Shown here in pieces: positions 10,916 through 22,400 of a stretch of DNA of 64,000 bases. The notes below the pieces were generated by a model. It ran no database searches. It had not been told where the DNA came from and saw only the letters and a program-made list of their open reading frames with translations. The stretch's first letter is position 1; each line of letters begins with the position of its first letter. Origin of the DNA: Adiantum capillus-veneris (lineage: Eukaryota; Streptophyta; Polypodiopsida; Polypodiales; Pteridaceae); NCBI GenBank assembly GCA_014529385.2, contig CM043959.1, positions 92,483,529-92,547,528 on the forward strand, given 5' to 3'. The translations under genes and the position numbers were made by a program.

Positions 10916-11140
10916 ATTGTGAAACTTGACCTCGATGCTTTTGGTTTTGTATAGTCTATTCCAAACGGAACCCAGAATTCAGCTTGGCCGGAGATCTGGT
11001 GCAGTGGGATGCACAAGAGGGGAGTCGCTCTTCTCCTTTGTCAGCAGATGCCTTGATTTAGATACTAGAGTCACTGATGTCTCTTTGAGCTTCAAGGATA
11101 CTGAAAGCTTACAGTATTCTGCTGTATGACTTTAATGAAA

Positions 11141-11540
11141 TGGAATTCCTGATTATGATACTGATTTGTTCTTGACTTCTCTTAAGTGTAGGAACTAATA
11201 GACGAAATGACTACAACATTTTGGTCTGATTGATCTCGAATAGAGGTCAGTCAATTGGACATCCATGAGGTCCCGATTGGACCTAGATGTGATTGCTAGC
11301 TACATTGCTGATAAATCATAGTCTAAGATCCGAATGAATGTTGAATGTCCTGTGATGTCCTGTGATGTCCGATGATGTCCTGTGATGTCATGTGATGTGA
11401 CTGTCGATTTGGTACATGTGCTAGATGTGTGTTCCTAGTATGTAGGTACTAACAGTCAGTGTCTGCTAAGACGGTTTATGGCTTTTGTCGGTTTTGCAGG
11501 CGTAATCGCGGTCGATTACAATGCTTTCAAGAGGGGGGTA
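11141..11540 (+). other. Element B 3' untranslated region and polypurine tract
   Basis: Non-coding tail with a run of near-identical 'tgtgatgtcc' words (about 11350-11400). It ends in the polypurine tract CAAGAGGGGGGTA just before the LTR. The same tail, including 'cgattacaatgctttcaaga', precedes the LTRs at 35441 and 54649 and, inverted, follows 20026. Confidence 0.85.
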
Positions 11541-12202
11541 TGTCACAAAGTGATGACGTGGCTACCAACAGCAAAAACCCTAATTTCTGCTAGAAACCCT
11601 AAAATCTTGCAAACCCTAATTTTTGCCAGAACCCCTAATTTTATAGAAACCCTAATTTCTGGAAACCCTAACCCCAACTGCTCGTTGAAACCCTAATTGG
11701 CTGAAACCCTAAAATCTGCCACGTGGGCGAGTGTACGGTGATTCCGGAATTTGTGGCGGAAAAAGCGGAGCTGAAAAAAAAGCTGCGAGGGCGACGCAAT
11801 TTTCAACTTTTGGGCTTTTCTGGCTACGCTTTGAGAGAGAGAGAGAACTTGCTTTATTTTTGGTTCTCATTGAGAGAGAGAGAAACTGCTTTTGCTTTCA
11901 AGCTTTTGGGGCTCTGCTTTTGGGCATCCCTTGTAACATTCAAATACGCGGATTAGGGCTCACTTCTCAGAGCATCTGGACGCAGAGTCTGAGAGTGAAA
12001 CCCTAATCGCTCTTGTACTCTGACATTGATTTTCAATACATAAAGAAATACCGAAAGGGCCGCCAATCTTTGGGGCCAATATCTCTAGGCACGGAACTCT
12101 GCCGGGCCAGTGCAAATCTATTGTGATCTGTGAATTGTTTTGAAGTGGTTATTTGGTGTTGTTGTGATTGATTCTTGACTTGGAGTGTCCAAGTCTGTTA
12201 CA
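11541..12202 (+). mobile_element. 3' LTR of element B
   Basis: 662 bp, TGTCACAAAG...TCTGTTACA. It is closely similar to the 5' LTR but carries extra AAACCCTAA-type words in U3 (about 11575-11715), which accounts for most of the 51-bp length difference. It is followed directly by the GCTTC duplication. Confidence 0.93.
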
Positions 12203-12207
12203 GCTTC
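12203..12207. repeat. Target site duplication of element B, right copy
   Basis: GCTTC, identical to 6902-6906. Confidence 0.9.
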
Positions 12208-13343
12208 TGGAGGAAACGCTAGAGATGCCTGAGGGTGCTGTCAATCTGCGGGTGCCTGTCCTCCTTGTGTCTCTTGCCTCTCCTGCCTTCTACTGGGCGC
12301 CCCTTGCCTCCCTTTATAGCTGCATATTGCTGGGTCGAGCAATCATCCTGATGCCCCACGATTCTGGAATTGATAAATGGAATAAAGCCACTTATTAATT
12401 AAATGACTTTATAAGAGGTGGTTCACATGCTGTTGCAAAATTGGGTCATGCCGTGGAAAATGCTCATACTGTGTACTGATGCTAATGATCTTGGGTTGTG
12501 CTACTCTAAGTGCCTGGACATGCATGGCGTGCGTACAGGCTCACAAAGGTTGCCAGAACACTTCCTAGGCTACCTAAACACTAGAAGTAGGAACAACTTG
12601 TCCACATGCACATAGGGTTAGATGTGCACGCGACAGTCTAGCTTGTTGCTTGAGTTTTCATGTAAGTTCTAAGTAGTACAATGTATTTATTATAAGAATA
12701 GCAGGTCATTGGGGTAGAGGTCCATGAAAAATTGAATAAATAGAGGGTTGTTTACAAACAGTACGTATTGATTACGTACCAAAAAAAGCATTTGGTACAG
12801 AAGTACGTCCTTTATGTTTGGATACTGTATTGTACTTGATGTACCTTTCCACCTTGTGCTGAAGAAAGGATATTCAAGTGAAAGATTGGAGTCATCAACC
12901 AACAGCATCAAGTACAAGGTGCCGCCAAGGGATGATTTTGTTTAGGGCCATTATTTCTCAATGAGAGTGAGTGGACGATCCCTCGCTCGAAATGGGAGGA
13001 TCTTCGCTCTTTATCTTTGTGCCTTACTTATGCAACAATTCCTCCTCTTACTACCTCTTCTTTTATTCCTCCTCGCTTAGAGGATGTGTATTTAGGAGAA
13101 GAATAGGGCGTTCTCCGTAACAGGTGCCCTAATGCTTAATTTGCCTCTTTCTTTTATCAAAGAAAGAATTCACGCATAAATAGGTTTATTTCATCACATA
13201 GCATGCTGTACAGGTCACATTCATTTCTCTGCATGGAGTCTTTTTTGCTTAAACAGCTGTCTTCAAAAGCACACTTTTTTCATGGCACAATCCTTGGAGG
13301 GAACTAAGCTCGTTTTTGCCATTGAGATGGTTTTTTGCATCAG
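12208..13343. other. Non-coding, probable intron upstream of the BTB exon
   Basis: I see no exon or transposon signature. It ends in a T-rich tract and CAG (13341-13343), the acceptor of the first recognisable host exon. The expected preceding exon, covering the start of the BTB fold, is not found here and is probably left of the window. Confidence 0.5.
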
Positions 13344-13461
13344 GGAGTCTGTTGAAAACCATGTCAGTATAGCTTGGGATCCTGCGACCTTTTGCTGTCT
13401 ACTAGAATGCTTATATTCTGAAAAACTACACATTCCTTGCGATATGGAATGTTTTCTTGAG
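13344..13461 (+). CDS. FBL11: FBL11-like exon 1 in window (BTB end)
   Basis: One base completes a codon from a missing upstream exon. The rest reads [20 protein letters not shown] and then [19 protein letters not shown], the C-terminal half of a BTB fold with the 'LLxxLYxxxLxI' pattern. Acceptor CAG is at 13341-13343; donor GTGAAT starts at 13462. An ATG at 13282 lies upstream, but a start there would lack the front of the BTB domain. Confidence 0.87.
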
Positions 13462-16400
13462 GTGAATTTGTATGTTCTGTTTGCCATTTGGTTGCTACGT
13501 GTAGTCTCGTCAGTTATTTCTTGCTAAAAGTACACTTAGATGGTTCAGGGAATCCTATTTTTTGGGGTGGAGACGGCTATGATATCACTTACAGAACGAA
13601 TTGGTGAAAGGGAACTTGTGAAGTGGGCTCCAAAATTGTGGAATCTTGCGAAGGGGCTGGGTAAGTAATATCTGGAGCCATCCTTTGTCTATTTGCATCT
13701 GCCTGGCGACAAAAGGGAGTATCTGGTCCTCTTTCCATGACAATCAAATGGTACGAACAAAAAATGTCCAGAAACAGGGCCTCCACTGTGTGATTGTAAG
13801 TGGGGTTCTGTGTATTTGCAGGACAGTATTCAGTGGCAGAGGCTTGCATCAAGGCCTTCGCAATCAATTTTGTGAGTGCCACTCAGCTTTTCTCCTTATA
13901 AGTATGTCTCCATATTTTTGTAGCATGTAATGAAAGAAATCTGCACAGGGTAATAGAAGGGAGGAATCCTTTGGCGATTAAGATGGAATTGGCTATCGTT
14001 TTGAAGGGGTTTCTTTTGGTCAATTCGTTTAATAGACTGCACCATGTTCTTTGAACATATTTAACTGACTGAAATTTTGATGATTTCTAGGAAGATGAGG
14101 TGAAAAAGAGCAACTTCGCAAATTTGGCGTTTCAATTTCTTGTTGCATGCATGGAACACAAACAGCTTACAATAACCAGGTTGAGGCCTTTCTTCTGATA
14201 ATTTTTATTGCACACATAGAACTATTTCAATAATAGGTCAGGATTGAGCTCAACCACAAGTTTCAATCTTGCCATTCTGTGATACTGCTCACATGCTTGT
14301 CTGCCGTGCACGAAATATTTATACGCTTAGATACCAATGATTTTTGTCAAGCAGCAGCGTAAGGCTTTGAACATGCTTTGAAAGATTCTGCATTTCCTAC
14401 GACCATCTTGTGCTGTGGTTGCACAGTTTTCTTCAAAGGTCAAGGGGCTGTCAATGGTGATCAATAGCCCTTCTTGGATGTCAATGCAAAATTGTTTGTG
14501 CCTTTTACCCAGCTTTTTCTGAAGGATGAGGAACAACTCTCTAGTCATTTCCAAGGTGGAGCCCCTTGGAAGGGGTGTGAGTTAAAAGCGATGACGGTTG
14601 GTCTCCATAACAAAAGTTCTCAAGCATCACGGAACTCCATCCTTAGCAGTCTTAAGCGTCCCGACAAGGCAGTGTTATTTCTTCTTAATGTTGCGCATAT
14701 TTGTTGTCAGAAACCTTCATATGAAGTGCTCTGATTCTATCTGCTGGTAACAGTTTCTGCATATGTGCTTTGCTTGTCGATGTGATGAGATTTGCAGCTG
14801 TCTTGGACAAGGCTGGGTCCAGTACTTGTAATTCTGGATTGGAGCTGTACCTTTAATTAATACGTACGTACCATTTGATCATTTGCTCATATATTTTTTT
14901 GTAAAGTTAGCCTTCGTTTGTGTCACAAATTTTGGAGCATCATTCGACGAGAAAACTATGGGCCATAATGACTGGACTTGGAGTGTGGCCTGTTTATTTT
15001 CGACCTCGACAACCTTTCTCCTTTGGTCAGGAGTGTTCTGCGAGAGTTTTCTTGCGAGAAATCTTGTCTAAATCAAAGGGCAAGTAACCTTACAAGTGTG
15101 GGAGCTCAAGGGCTACCCAAAAGAGTGATCGGCATGCGAATCAATCACTTTTGATGAGGTGCTTCAAGGAAGCTAGGGAATCATCAAATAGGTGTTTTGG
15201 TGCATTTTAGAGGCCAAAAATAGAGAATTTAGTGTGCTGAAAATTCATGCCAGGTTTATAAAAGTGTTTTAAAGTGCGTGGGAAATCACCGTTTACTTGG
15301 ATTCTTGTCCGTGATGATTTCTACTGTTGTTATGCTACCAAAATTGGGTTAGAGTAGGGAAAGTTCAGCCCAATTAAAGTGGGACAGCTTGTAGTAGATT
15401 ATAGGTATTCTCGAGTTCAATAAGAATAAAGAAATACCGAAAGGGGCACCAATCTATGGGGCCAACAGGGTGTCATTGTTTACTTGGGAGCACTCTAGCT
15501 ACCAAGTCGTGGATTGTTTTGAAGTGGTAAAGTCCGGTTGAAGGTTTATTTGTGAAGTTACTTTGTGTCATGAAGTACAGGGAAAGTTAGACGACATATT
15601 TTTGAGTGTGAGCTAAAGTTTGCCGCCCTGTAGTAAGGCTAAAGGCCGGTTTTATTTATCATGTTTCCTTGAATAATGGGTTTGCAATTTTGATTATCAC
15701 AGCTCTTGCAATGGTTAAGGATGCAAAGTCTTTAGATGTAGATTTTAATATTTTATCAATGTTCTCCGTGCTTATTGTTTGATTCGTTCGTGGTTGGCAG
15801 ACCCAAATCACGGAGTTTGGTAAATATGTTTCTTGTTCCTTTGTACAACTTTGTGATTTGATGGTTTTACAATTGTTTAAGAAGTTGTGACTAGTTTTTA
15901 AGGATTCAATTTAATGATCATCTAATGGTGATTGTCTCTTGCTTGGCTTACTGAACTATAGGAGTAGATCATGCCATTGAAGTGGCAACAAGTAGTCAAC
16001 CACTTTATAAGCAGTCTTATGTGTTTAATAGAACCGAGGAGGACAAGATTTGGTTAATTTTATTTTAATGTAATAATTCGAGGATCTTTATGTGTGTTGA
16101 ATAAAAGAGTCCCAAGAAGTTAGTAGGATCATAAGCGACAGCCTACAAGATGTGGCCTATAGTAGCTACCCCTGCAAAGAAAATATAAGGCGTTGGATTC
16201 TCCAAAAATTGTCACTTACAAAATAGAAACCCAATACAACATTTTTACATAAATTATCTAAATGTCAACAAAGGGTAGCTGGCTTAGGATTAGAAGTAGC
16301 TATACCAGCTGGAGCTATCCTTTTTGGCTTGTGACGAGCCCTGCATCTAGTTCTCAACATTTGTAGGCAGTAGGATTGATAATTAAAGTGGCTCATCAAT

Positions 16401-19400
16401 AATGACACACAGACTTGTCCATATCTGCCACCATGAACACAATGAGTTCGTATCTCTTGGAAAAAAGCAATGGACAAGGTGTCAACATTGGTTTTGTAGT
16501 ACAAGAGAACCTTGGCAATAAAATCAAGGTAGTTCCAAGTGCTTCAAATGAACATGATTTGAAATGTGATTTAAACCTCTGGGCCCCCTTTAAGAACATT
16601 TAGAATGTGGAATTTTTCTCTGGCTAACAATAAAGGGAATTTGAAATGTAGGTGTCTACTTCCATTTACCTACTCAAAGCACACGTGGCATTACAACTAG
16701 CGAATCCATCACTTCCCATACAAAGAGCACTGAAACGGCAACAAAAACCATACAAATAACCACAGAATTATGTGAAAGAATCTCTCGAAAATTTGTCATT
16801 AAAAAAATGTTTAAAAAGTTTTTCCTGAAGAACTTTTTTCTGGCAACCTTGCTAAATACTGCCTTGGTCGCTCAGGTAGAGAGAGAAATTGTCAAAACAA
16901 TGTAACAGTGTTTTGGCTACAAACAAGAAATATACAGCACCTTTGTTATAAAAATCAAAGGACAGCATTTTTGCTTTTATTTTGAGTTGGATCTTTCTTG
17001 ATTGAAAATATTTGCATTGCAAAGTTTGGTGGTGTATCAAAACCCGGTAACTGTATGTGTGACTTCAACTGCAACATCACCAAGCGTTTTTTGCCATAAT
17101 GTAAGGATGTCTTATGTTAAAGTGTTAATTTGAACATGAGCGTTCTTTTGCATCATTGGTGTTAGTAAAATTGTTGTACATGTCCGTATTAATGTGCCTT
17201 TTTTCAGACTATTCTCAATGGAACCAGTTGTTGAGTATTTCCCTTGATTACTGCAGTGAACTGTTCTTATGTGAGGCCATATTGAAATGGATCTCCTGCA
17301 AGCAAAAAATGGAGGCATGCTCCATCAAAATGCTGCCTCTGTGCAATGTGCCCTTATCAAAAAATTACAATATTAAGCATTCTGGAGACAACAGTTTGGG
17401 ATATCAAGAGGATTACTTCATTGATTCAGATGAAACAATCAGCAATATATTTCATAAGGTAGCTGTTTGTGTGAGCATTAGTTATTTCATAAGGTAGCTG
17501 TTTGTGTGAGCATTAGTTATTTCATAAGGTAGCTGTTTGTCTGAGCATTAGTTTGTGGTGTGGCTGGATGCTTACAAATGAAAACTATGCATTTAGAATT
17601 GCATGTCTTTGGTTAAACTTTTTTGTAACTGTTTCAGGTTTTACTTTGAGCCTAAGGATATTTTAAGTATTTCTAAGAGTGTGAACTCAATTGAGTGATA
17701 TTGCACGGAACACCTGCCTGTTGAAGCGAGCTTACTGCATTAAACTGTCATGGGTAAAAGCTCTTGAAAACTGACAATAGAGTAAAGATGGTGGCCCATA
17801 CAGTACTGAAGTGTTGCTCAGCTGAAGTATGTAAATGTTTGTGCTCTGCTGACAAAAGCTGAAGCTTTGTTAGTTTATCTGGTATCGGCTTCCCTTGCGC
17901 GTAAGGGGACTATGTTGATATGCCTCTTTCATGAGGCATATGTGACTGAATTTTTATGATCTTTTTCTCTTTTTTGGTATTCCATGCTCGAATTTTAGCA
18001 AGAAACAAATGGTGTTGGCTCTTAATCTGGCAAAAAACCATTATAAATTTGGCAGATAGTGCTTCCCACTTGAAAATTTGTCTTCTTGCAGCAGATGCTA
18101 AGTGATAGAAGGCACCAACAAAAGCAAGAACTTGTTTTTTTTTTGGCAAGAAAAGAGATCCTTTCATTAGTTAATGATAACTGCCCGAAGGCTACAAACC
18201 GCCTCTACAAGAAAGGGCTACAACAGCAAACATGGGCCTAGTGAGAAAAAGTATGTACAGTGAGGGCCAGATCACGAGATGGGAGGAGGAAAAAGGCACA
18301 CTGGTGGCCAGTAGTGCCATCTAGGCGTACCTTGAACTATGGTGAAGAAAGACTGTAGGCGCCATAGTCGCAAGAAAGCCTCTCGGCGCTCACGCATGAG
18401 GTCGGAGCTGCCCTGAAGTCTCTCAAACTGACCCTTGAGTGTGTGAATCAGCGCTAGCCAAATGTCCCGAACAGTCTCTGCCCGTGGAATAGGCCGAGCC
18501 TCGAAGATGCGGAAGCAACAATCCCGCCAAATGAACGAGAGTGTCAGGCTGCAGATGAGCTCCCAACAACATTCTCTGTCACTGCACCACTCTTGAGGGA
18601 TGAGCTCTGTGGCAAGCTATAGTGTAGGTCGACCCTCTTGGATCCCTATCATCCTGCTGGTGGAAGCCAACTCAAAATGGAGTGCTGAGCACGTGAGAGT
18701 GGACCAAGCTGTAGCACCCCAAGTGTACTGTCGGGCTGTAGAGAGGGCTGGCATCTGCCGGAGAACCCGAAGCCAAACTTGCTATGCCATGGGGCACTTT
18801 CACGAACAATGTCGCTGACTCTCCACAGGATGGGCACAGGATGCACATGCTGCCGAAAAGCCGCTATGTACCAACAAGCTCCCAACTGCTGTAGCCTTGT
18901 GCGCTACCAACCACTGAAACATAGTAACTCTCTTCAGCTGCCTGCTTTCCCACAACCACTCTCAAAAACCCGTCAAGAACTCAGCTGTGAGATCCTCCTC
19001 CTTCCAATGAAGTGCCACAACAGGGCGAGCCTCTCTCTGTGATGTCAGTATGTGTTGCCCCAAAAAAGGAACCCTTGGGTGATCAGTTGAAGCGAAAGGA
19101 TCCCGCCAGAACCACTCTCCTGGGCCCCACTGTACTCGTACCAAAGGGCTAGTCTCCCAAGCCCAAAGCCGCCAGTGTCCTGACTCGATTTTTGTTGGGT
19201 CAGGATCGATGACACAGGTCCTCCCACAGATGCCCACAACTCTAATCCTCTGGAAACAGCACTCTGCAACCTGTGGTGCCTCTAGTGAGACTCTATGAAG
19301 CCGCCCCTCCCCTTGAATCATGCAGGGCACTGTCTCCGAGCAAGCCCTAACTGCAATGAGGACCTCCAAGCGTGTGAAGGCCCCTATCCGTGTGGGAGTT

Positions 19401-22400
19401 GCTACCTCAAGAGGCGTGTGCCACTCAACTGGTATAGCCTTTGTAATATCTTGACTGTAACAAACTTGGACACTCCAAGTCAAGATTCTACAACAACACA
19501 GCACAGATTCACTTCAAAACAGTTCACAGTTCACAATTGATTCGACATGGCCTGGCGGAGTTATGTGCCTAGAGATATTGGCCCCAAAGATTGGAGCCCC
19601 TTTCGGTATTTCTTTTGTATTAATCTGTGTTCAAAGTACAAGAGAGTGGGAGGGTTCTCACTCTCAGACTCTGCGTCCAGATGCTTTGAGAAGTGAGGGC
19701 TCTGCCCACTTATTTATAAGTTACAAGGGATGCCCAAAAGTAGAGCCCCAAAAGCTGCCATATTTTAAAAATAGGTTCTTAAAAATAAAGCAAAGCCCAA
19801 AAGCTGCCAAAAATTTGCATAGAGCTCAGCCCTGCCTTTTCCGTACAATGAGCGCAAAAAGCGGGTTCCGTACGCTCTGCCACGTCAGCAACAGTCAGTG
19901 GATTTTTTGGCGAAAAATCCGGAACGTGCCGTACTGCCACGTCAGCATTTCTATCGCCTTTTCTTGCCTGTCAGAGAGAGTGTGTGCATCTGCTGTGTCA
20001 CCATGCCAAGTCACCAATTTATGACATACCCCCCTCTCGAAAGCATTGTAATCGCCCTCGATTACGCCTGCAAAACAGACAGAGGCCATAAACTGTCTTA
20101 GCAGACATTGACTGTTAGTACCGACACACTAGGACACACATCTAGCACATGTACCAATGGACAGTCACATCACAGGACATCACTTGACATCACAGGACAA
20201 ATCACATTCAAAAATGCATTCGGATCTCAAACCATGATTAATCGGCAACATATTCAGCAATCGCATCTAGATCCACTCAGGACCTCATAGATGCCCGATT
20301 AACTAATCCTTATTGTAATCACGTCTATCGAGATCTTTCAGACCGAAATGCTGCAGTCATTTCGTCTATCAGTTCCTGCACTTAAACAAGTCAAGAACAA
20401 ATCAGTATCATATTATCGGGAATTCCGGTTCATAAAGTCATACAACAGAATATTGCTAGCCCATAGTATCCCTGAAACTCAAAAGAGACATCAGTGACTT
20501 TGGTATAAAATATCGGGGCAATCTATTGACAAAGGAGTGGAGCGACTCCCCTCTTGTGCATACCCGCTGCACCCAATTCCGCCCAGCTGAGTTCGGGGTT
20601 CAATTTGGAATAGACTATGCTAAACCAAATGCCTAAAGGTAAAGGTTCACAATCTGAGCAGTATCTTCGAGGTCCTCCTGCTCCATCCACTTCGCATCCA
20701 CTGCGGGATAGTTCTTGAATTTAACCAAGAACCGCCTTATCATTTTACCTTTTACCTTTCTTTCTTTATGTGCCAAAATTTGTTATGGAACGAGTATCTC
20801 CTCGTTTTCCTCCACTTCGGGTTGCTCATTAGGCTCCCCATCATCGGGCACATCGCCTTTAAAAGGCTTCAAGAGACTCACATGAAAAACATTGTGAATC
20901 CTCCAAGTATCGGGCAGCTTCAGTCGAAAGGAGACATCATTTATCTTTTCGGAAATCTGAAAAGGTCCATAGTATCTCATGCTAAGCTTTGGAAAAAGCC
21001 GCTCCTTCCCCTTTTTCTTTCTCAGGCGTGCCTTCTCAAAACGTAAGAGCACCCAATCGTTCTCCTTTAATTTCAAGTCACGACGATGTCGATCTGCTAC
21101 CTTTTTGTGTCTTTCTCGAGATTTCTCTAAAGCCTCCCGGACCAAGTCCAAGTCCCTCGTGAACTGGTCGGCTTCAAAAATCTTATCTTTCGTGCTAAGG
21201 AAGGGTCGAACCTTCGGAGCACCTTCAATAATCTCAAATGGCGCCTTCCGTGTCGAAAAGTGAATCGTGTTATTGTAGGCAAATTCCACCAAAGGCAAAA
21301 ACTTTTCCCATTGAGTCTTCTGATCCGAAATGTAAGACTTCAATAAATCAAGTACGATTGAATTTGCAATCTCAGATTGCCTATCTGTTTGCGGGTGGAA
21401 AGATGACGAGAACTGCAACCGTGTGTCTATGTTCTCCCAAATAGCCTTCCAAAACAAACTTGTGAATCTGGGGTCTCTGTCGAAGACAATTGTCTCAGGC
21501 ATGCCATGTAATCTGAATATCTGGGCAATAAACAGTCTCGCTAAGTGATCCGGCTTGACTTTCTTCTTCACTAGAATGAAATGAGCTTGCTTGCTAAATC
21601 TGTCAATAACAGTCCAAATACCATCGTGCCCACTCTGTGTTCTCGGGAGATAAAAAATGAAATCCATTGCAATACTTTCCCAGGGGCGGGTGGGTATGGG
21701 TAAACTCTGTAACAATCCTATGCTTTATGCCTGTCAAACTTGACCTTCTGGCATACCCAACAACTGCTTACAAAATCGTCCACGTCCTTCTTGAGTCTCG
21801 GCCAAGAGAAGTATCTCTCCACACCTATCAAGGCGGTAGCAATACCGCGGTGACCTGTAAATGGTGGACAGTGGCATGCGGTTAAAACCTTTTGCCTCAA
21901 CGGCGGTGTAATGCACAACATCGTTTTCTTCATCAAGTAGCCATCCCGAATGGAATATCCCGCTACTACCTCCCCATTCCGTATCCGAGTGAAAATATCT
22001 GTATATGTGGTATATTGATCGATAATATCCTCGAAGCTCCTATGATGTACCGTGGAAATAGCCAGAACCAACGGCTTCCGGGACAAAGCATCTGCCACCA
22101 AGTTCTTCTGTCCTTGCACATGGACAATTTGGAAGTGAAACTATGACAAGATGTTTGCCCACCGTATCTGCTTTTCCGATAGCTGCTTCTGTGACAAGTA
22201 GCGTAAACTCTGGTGATCTGTGAAGACCGTAAAATCAGCTCTTGAGTAGGTAATGTCGCCACTGAGTAAGAGCATGGATAACTGCCAAAAGCTCTTTCTC
22301 ATAAATCTGTGCTGTCAATTCTGGCGATGAGAACAATCGGCTCTCGTAGGCGATGACATGGCCTTCTTGCATTAAGACCGCACCTAGACTACGACCACAA

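Larger units (their letters stand above)
6907..12202 (+). mobile_element. Element B: complete but decayed Ty3/gypsy chromovirus
   Basis: The 5296-bp element has LTRs at 6907-7517 and 11541-12202, both TGTCAC...TTACA, and is bounded by GCTTC duplications. A tRNA-iMet primer site (7519-7530) and a polypurine tract (about 11528-11540) are in place. The order is gag, protease, RT, then an internal deletion that removes RNase H and most of integrase, leaving a chromodomain tail. Stops and frameshifts occur throughout. It lies in sequence upstream of the BTB exon 13344, so probably in an intron of the FBL11-like gene. Confidence 0.95.

Noticed and set aside
13282-13527. Frame starting ATGGCACAATCC as a first exon with start codon
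   Set aside because: It would lack the front of the BTB fold and run past a good donor; the CAG at 13341 fits the homologue and the phase better.
13827-13871. Exon 3 starting after GGACAG
   Set aside because: Phase from exon 2 (one base) requires the start at 13822.
17208-17256. Earlier acceptor TTTTTCAG for exon 5
   Set aside because: Good site, but joining exon 4 there gives a stop; the CTGCAG at 17251 restores the phase and the [10 protein letters not shown] match.
18962-19504. 180-residue minus frame as a host gene
   Set aside because: It spans the LTR of element C into LINE text; it is LINE C-terminal sequence plus LTR.
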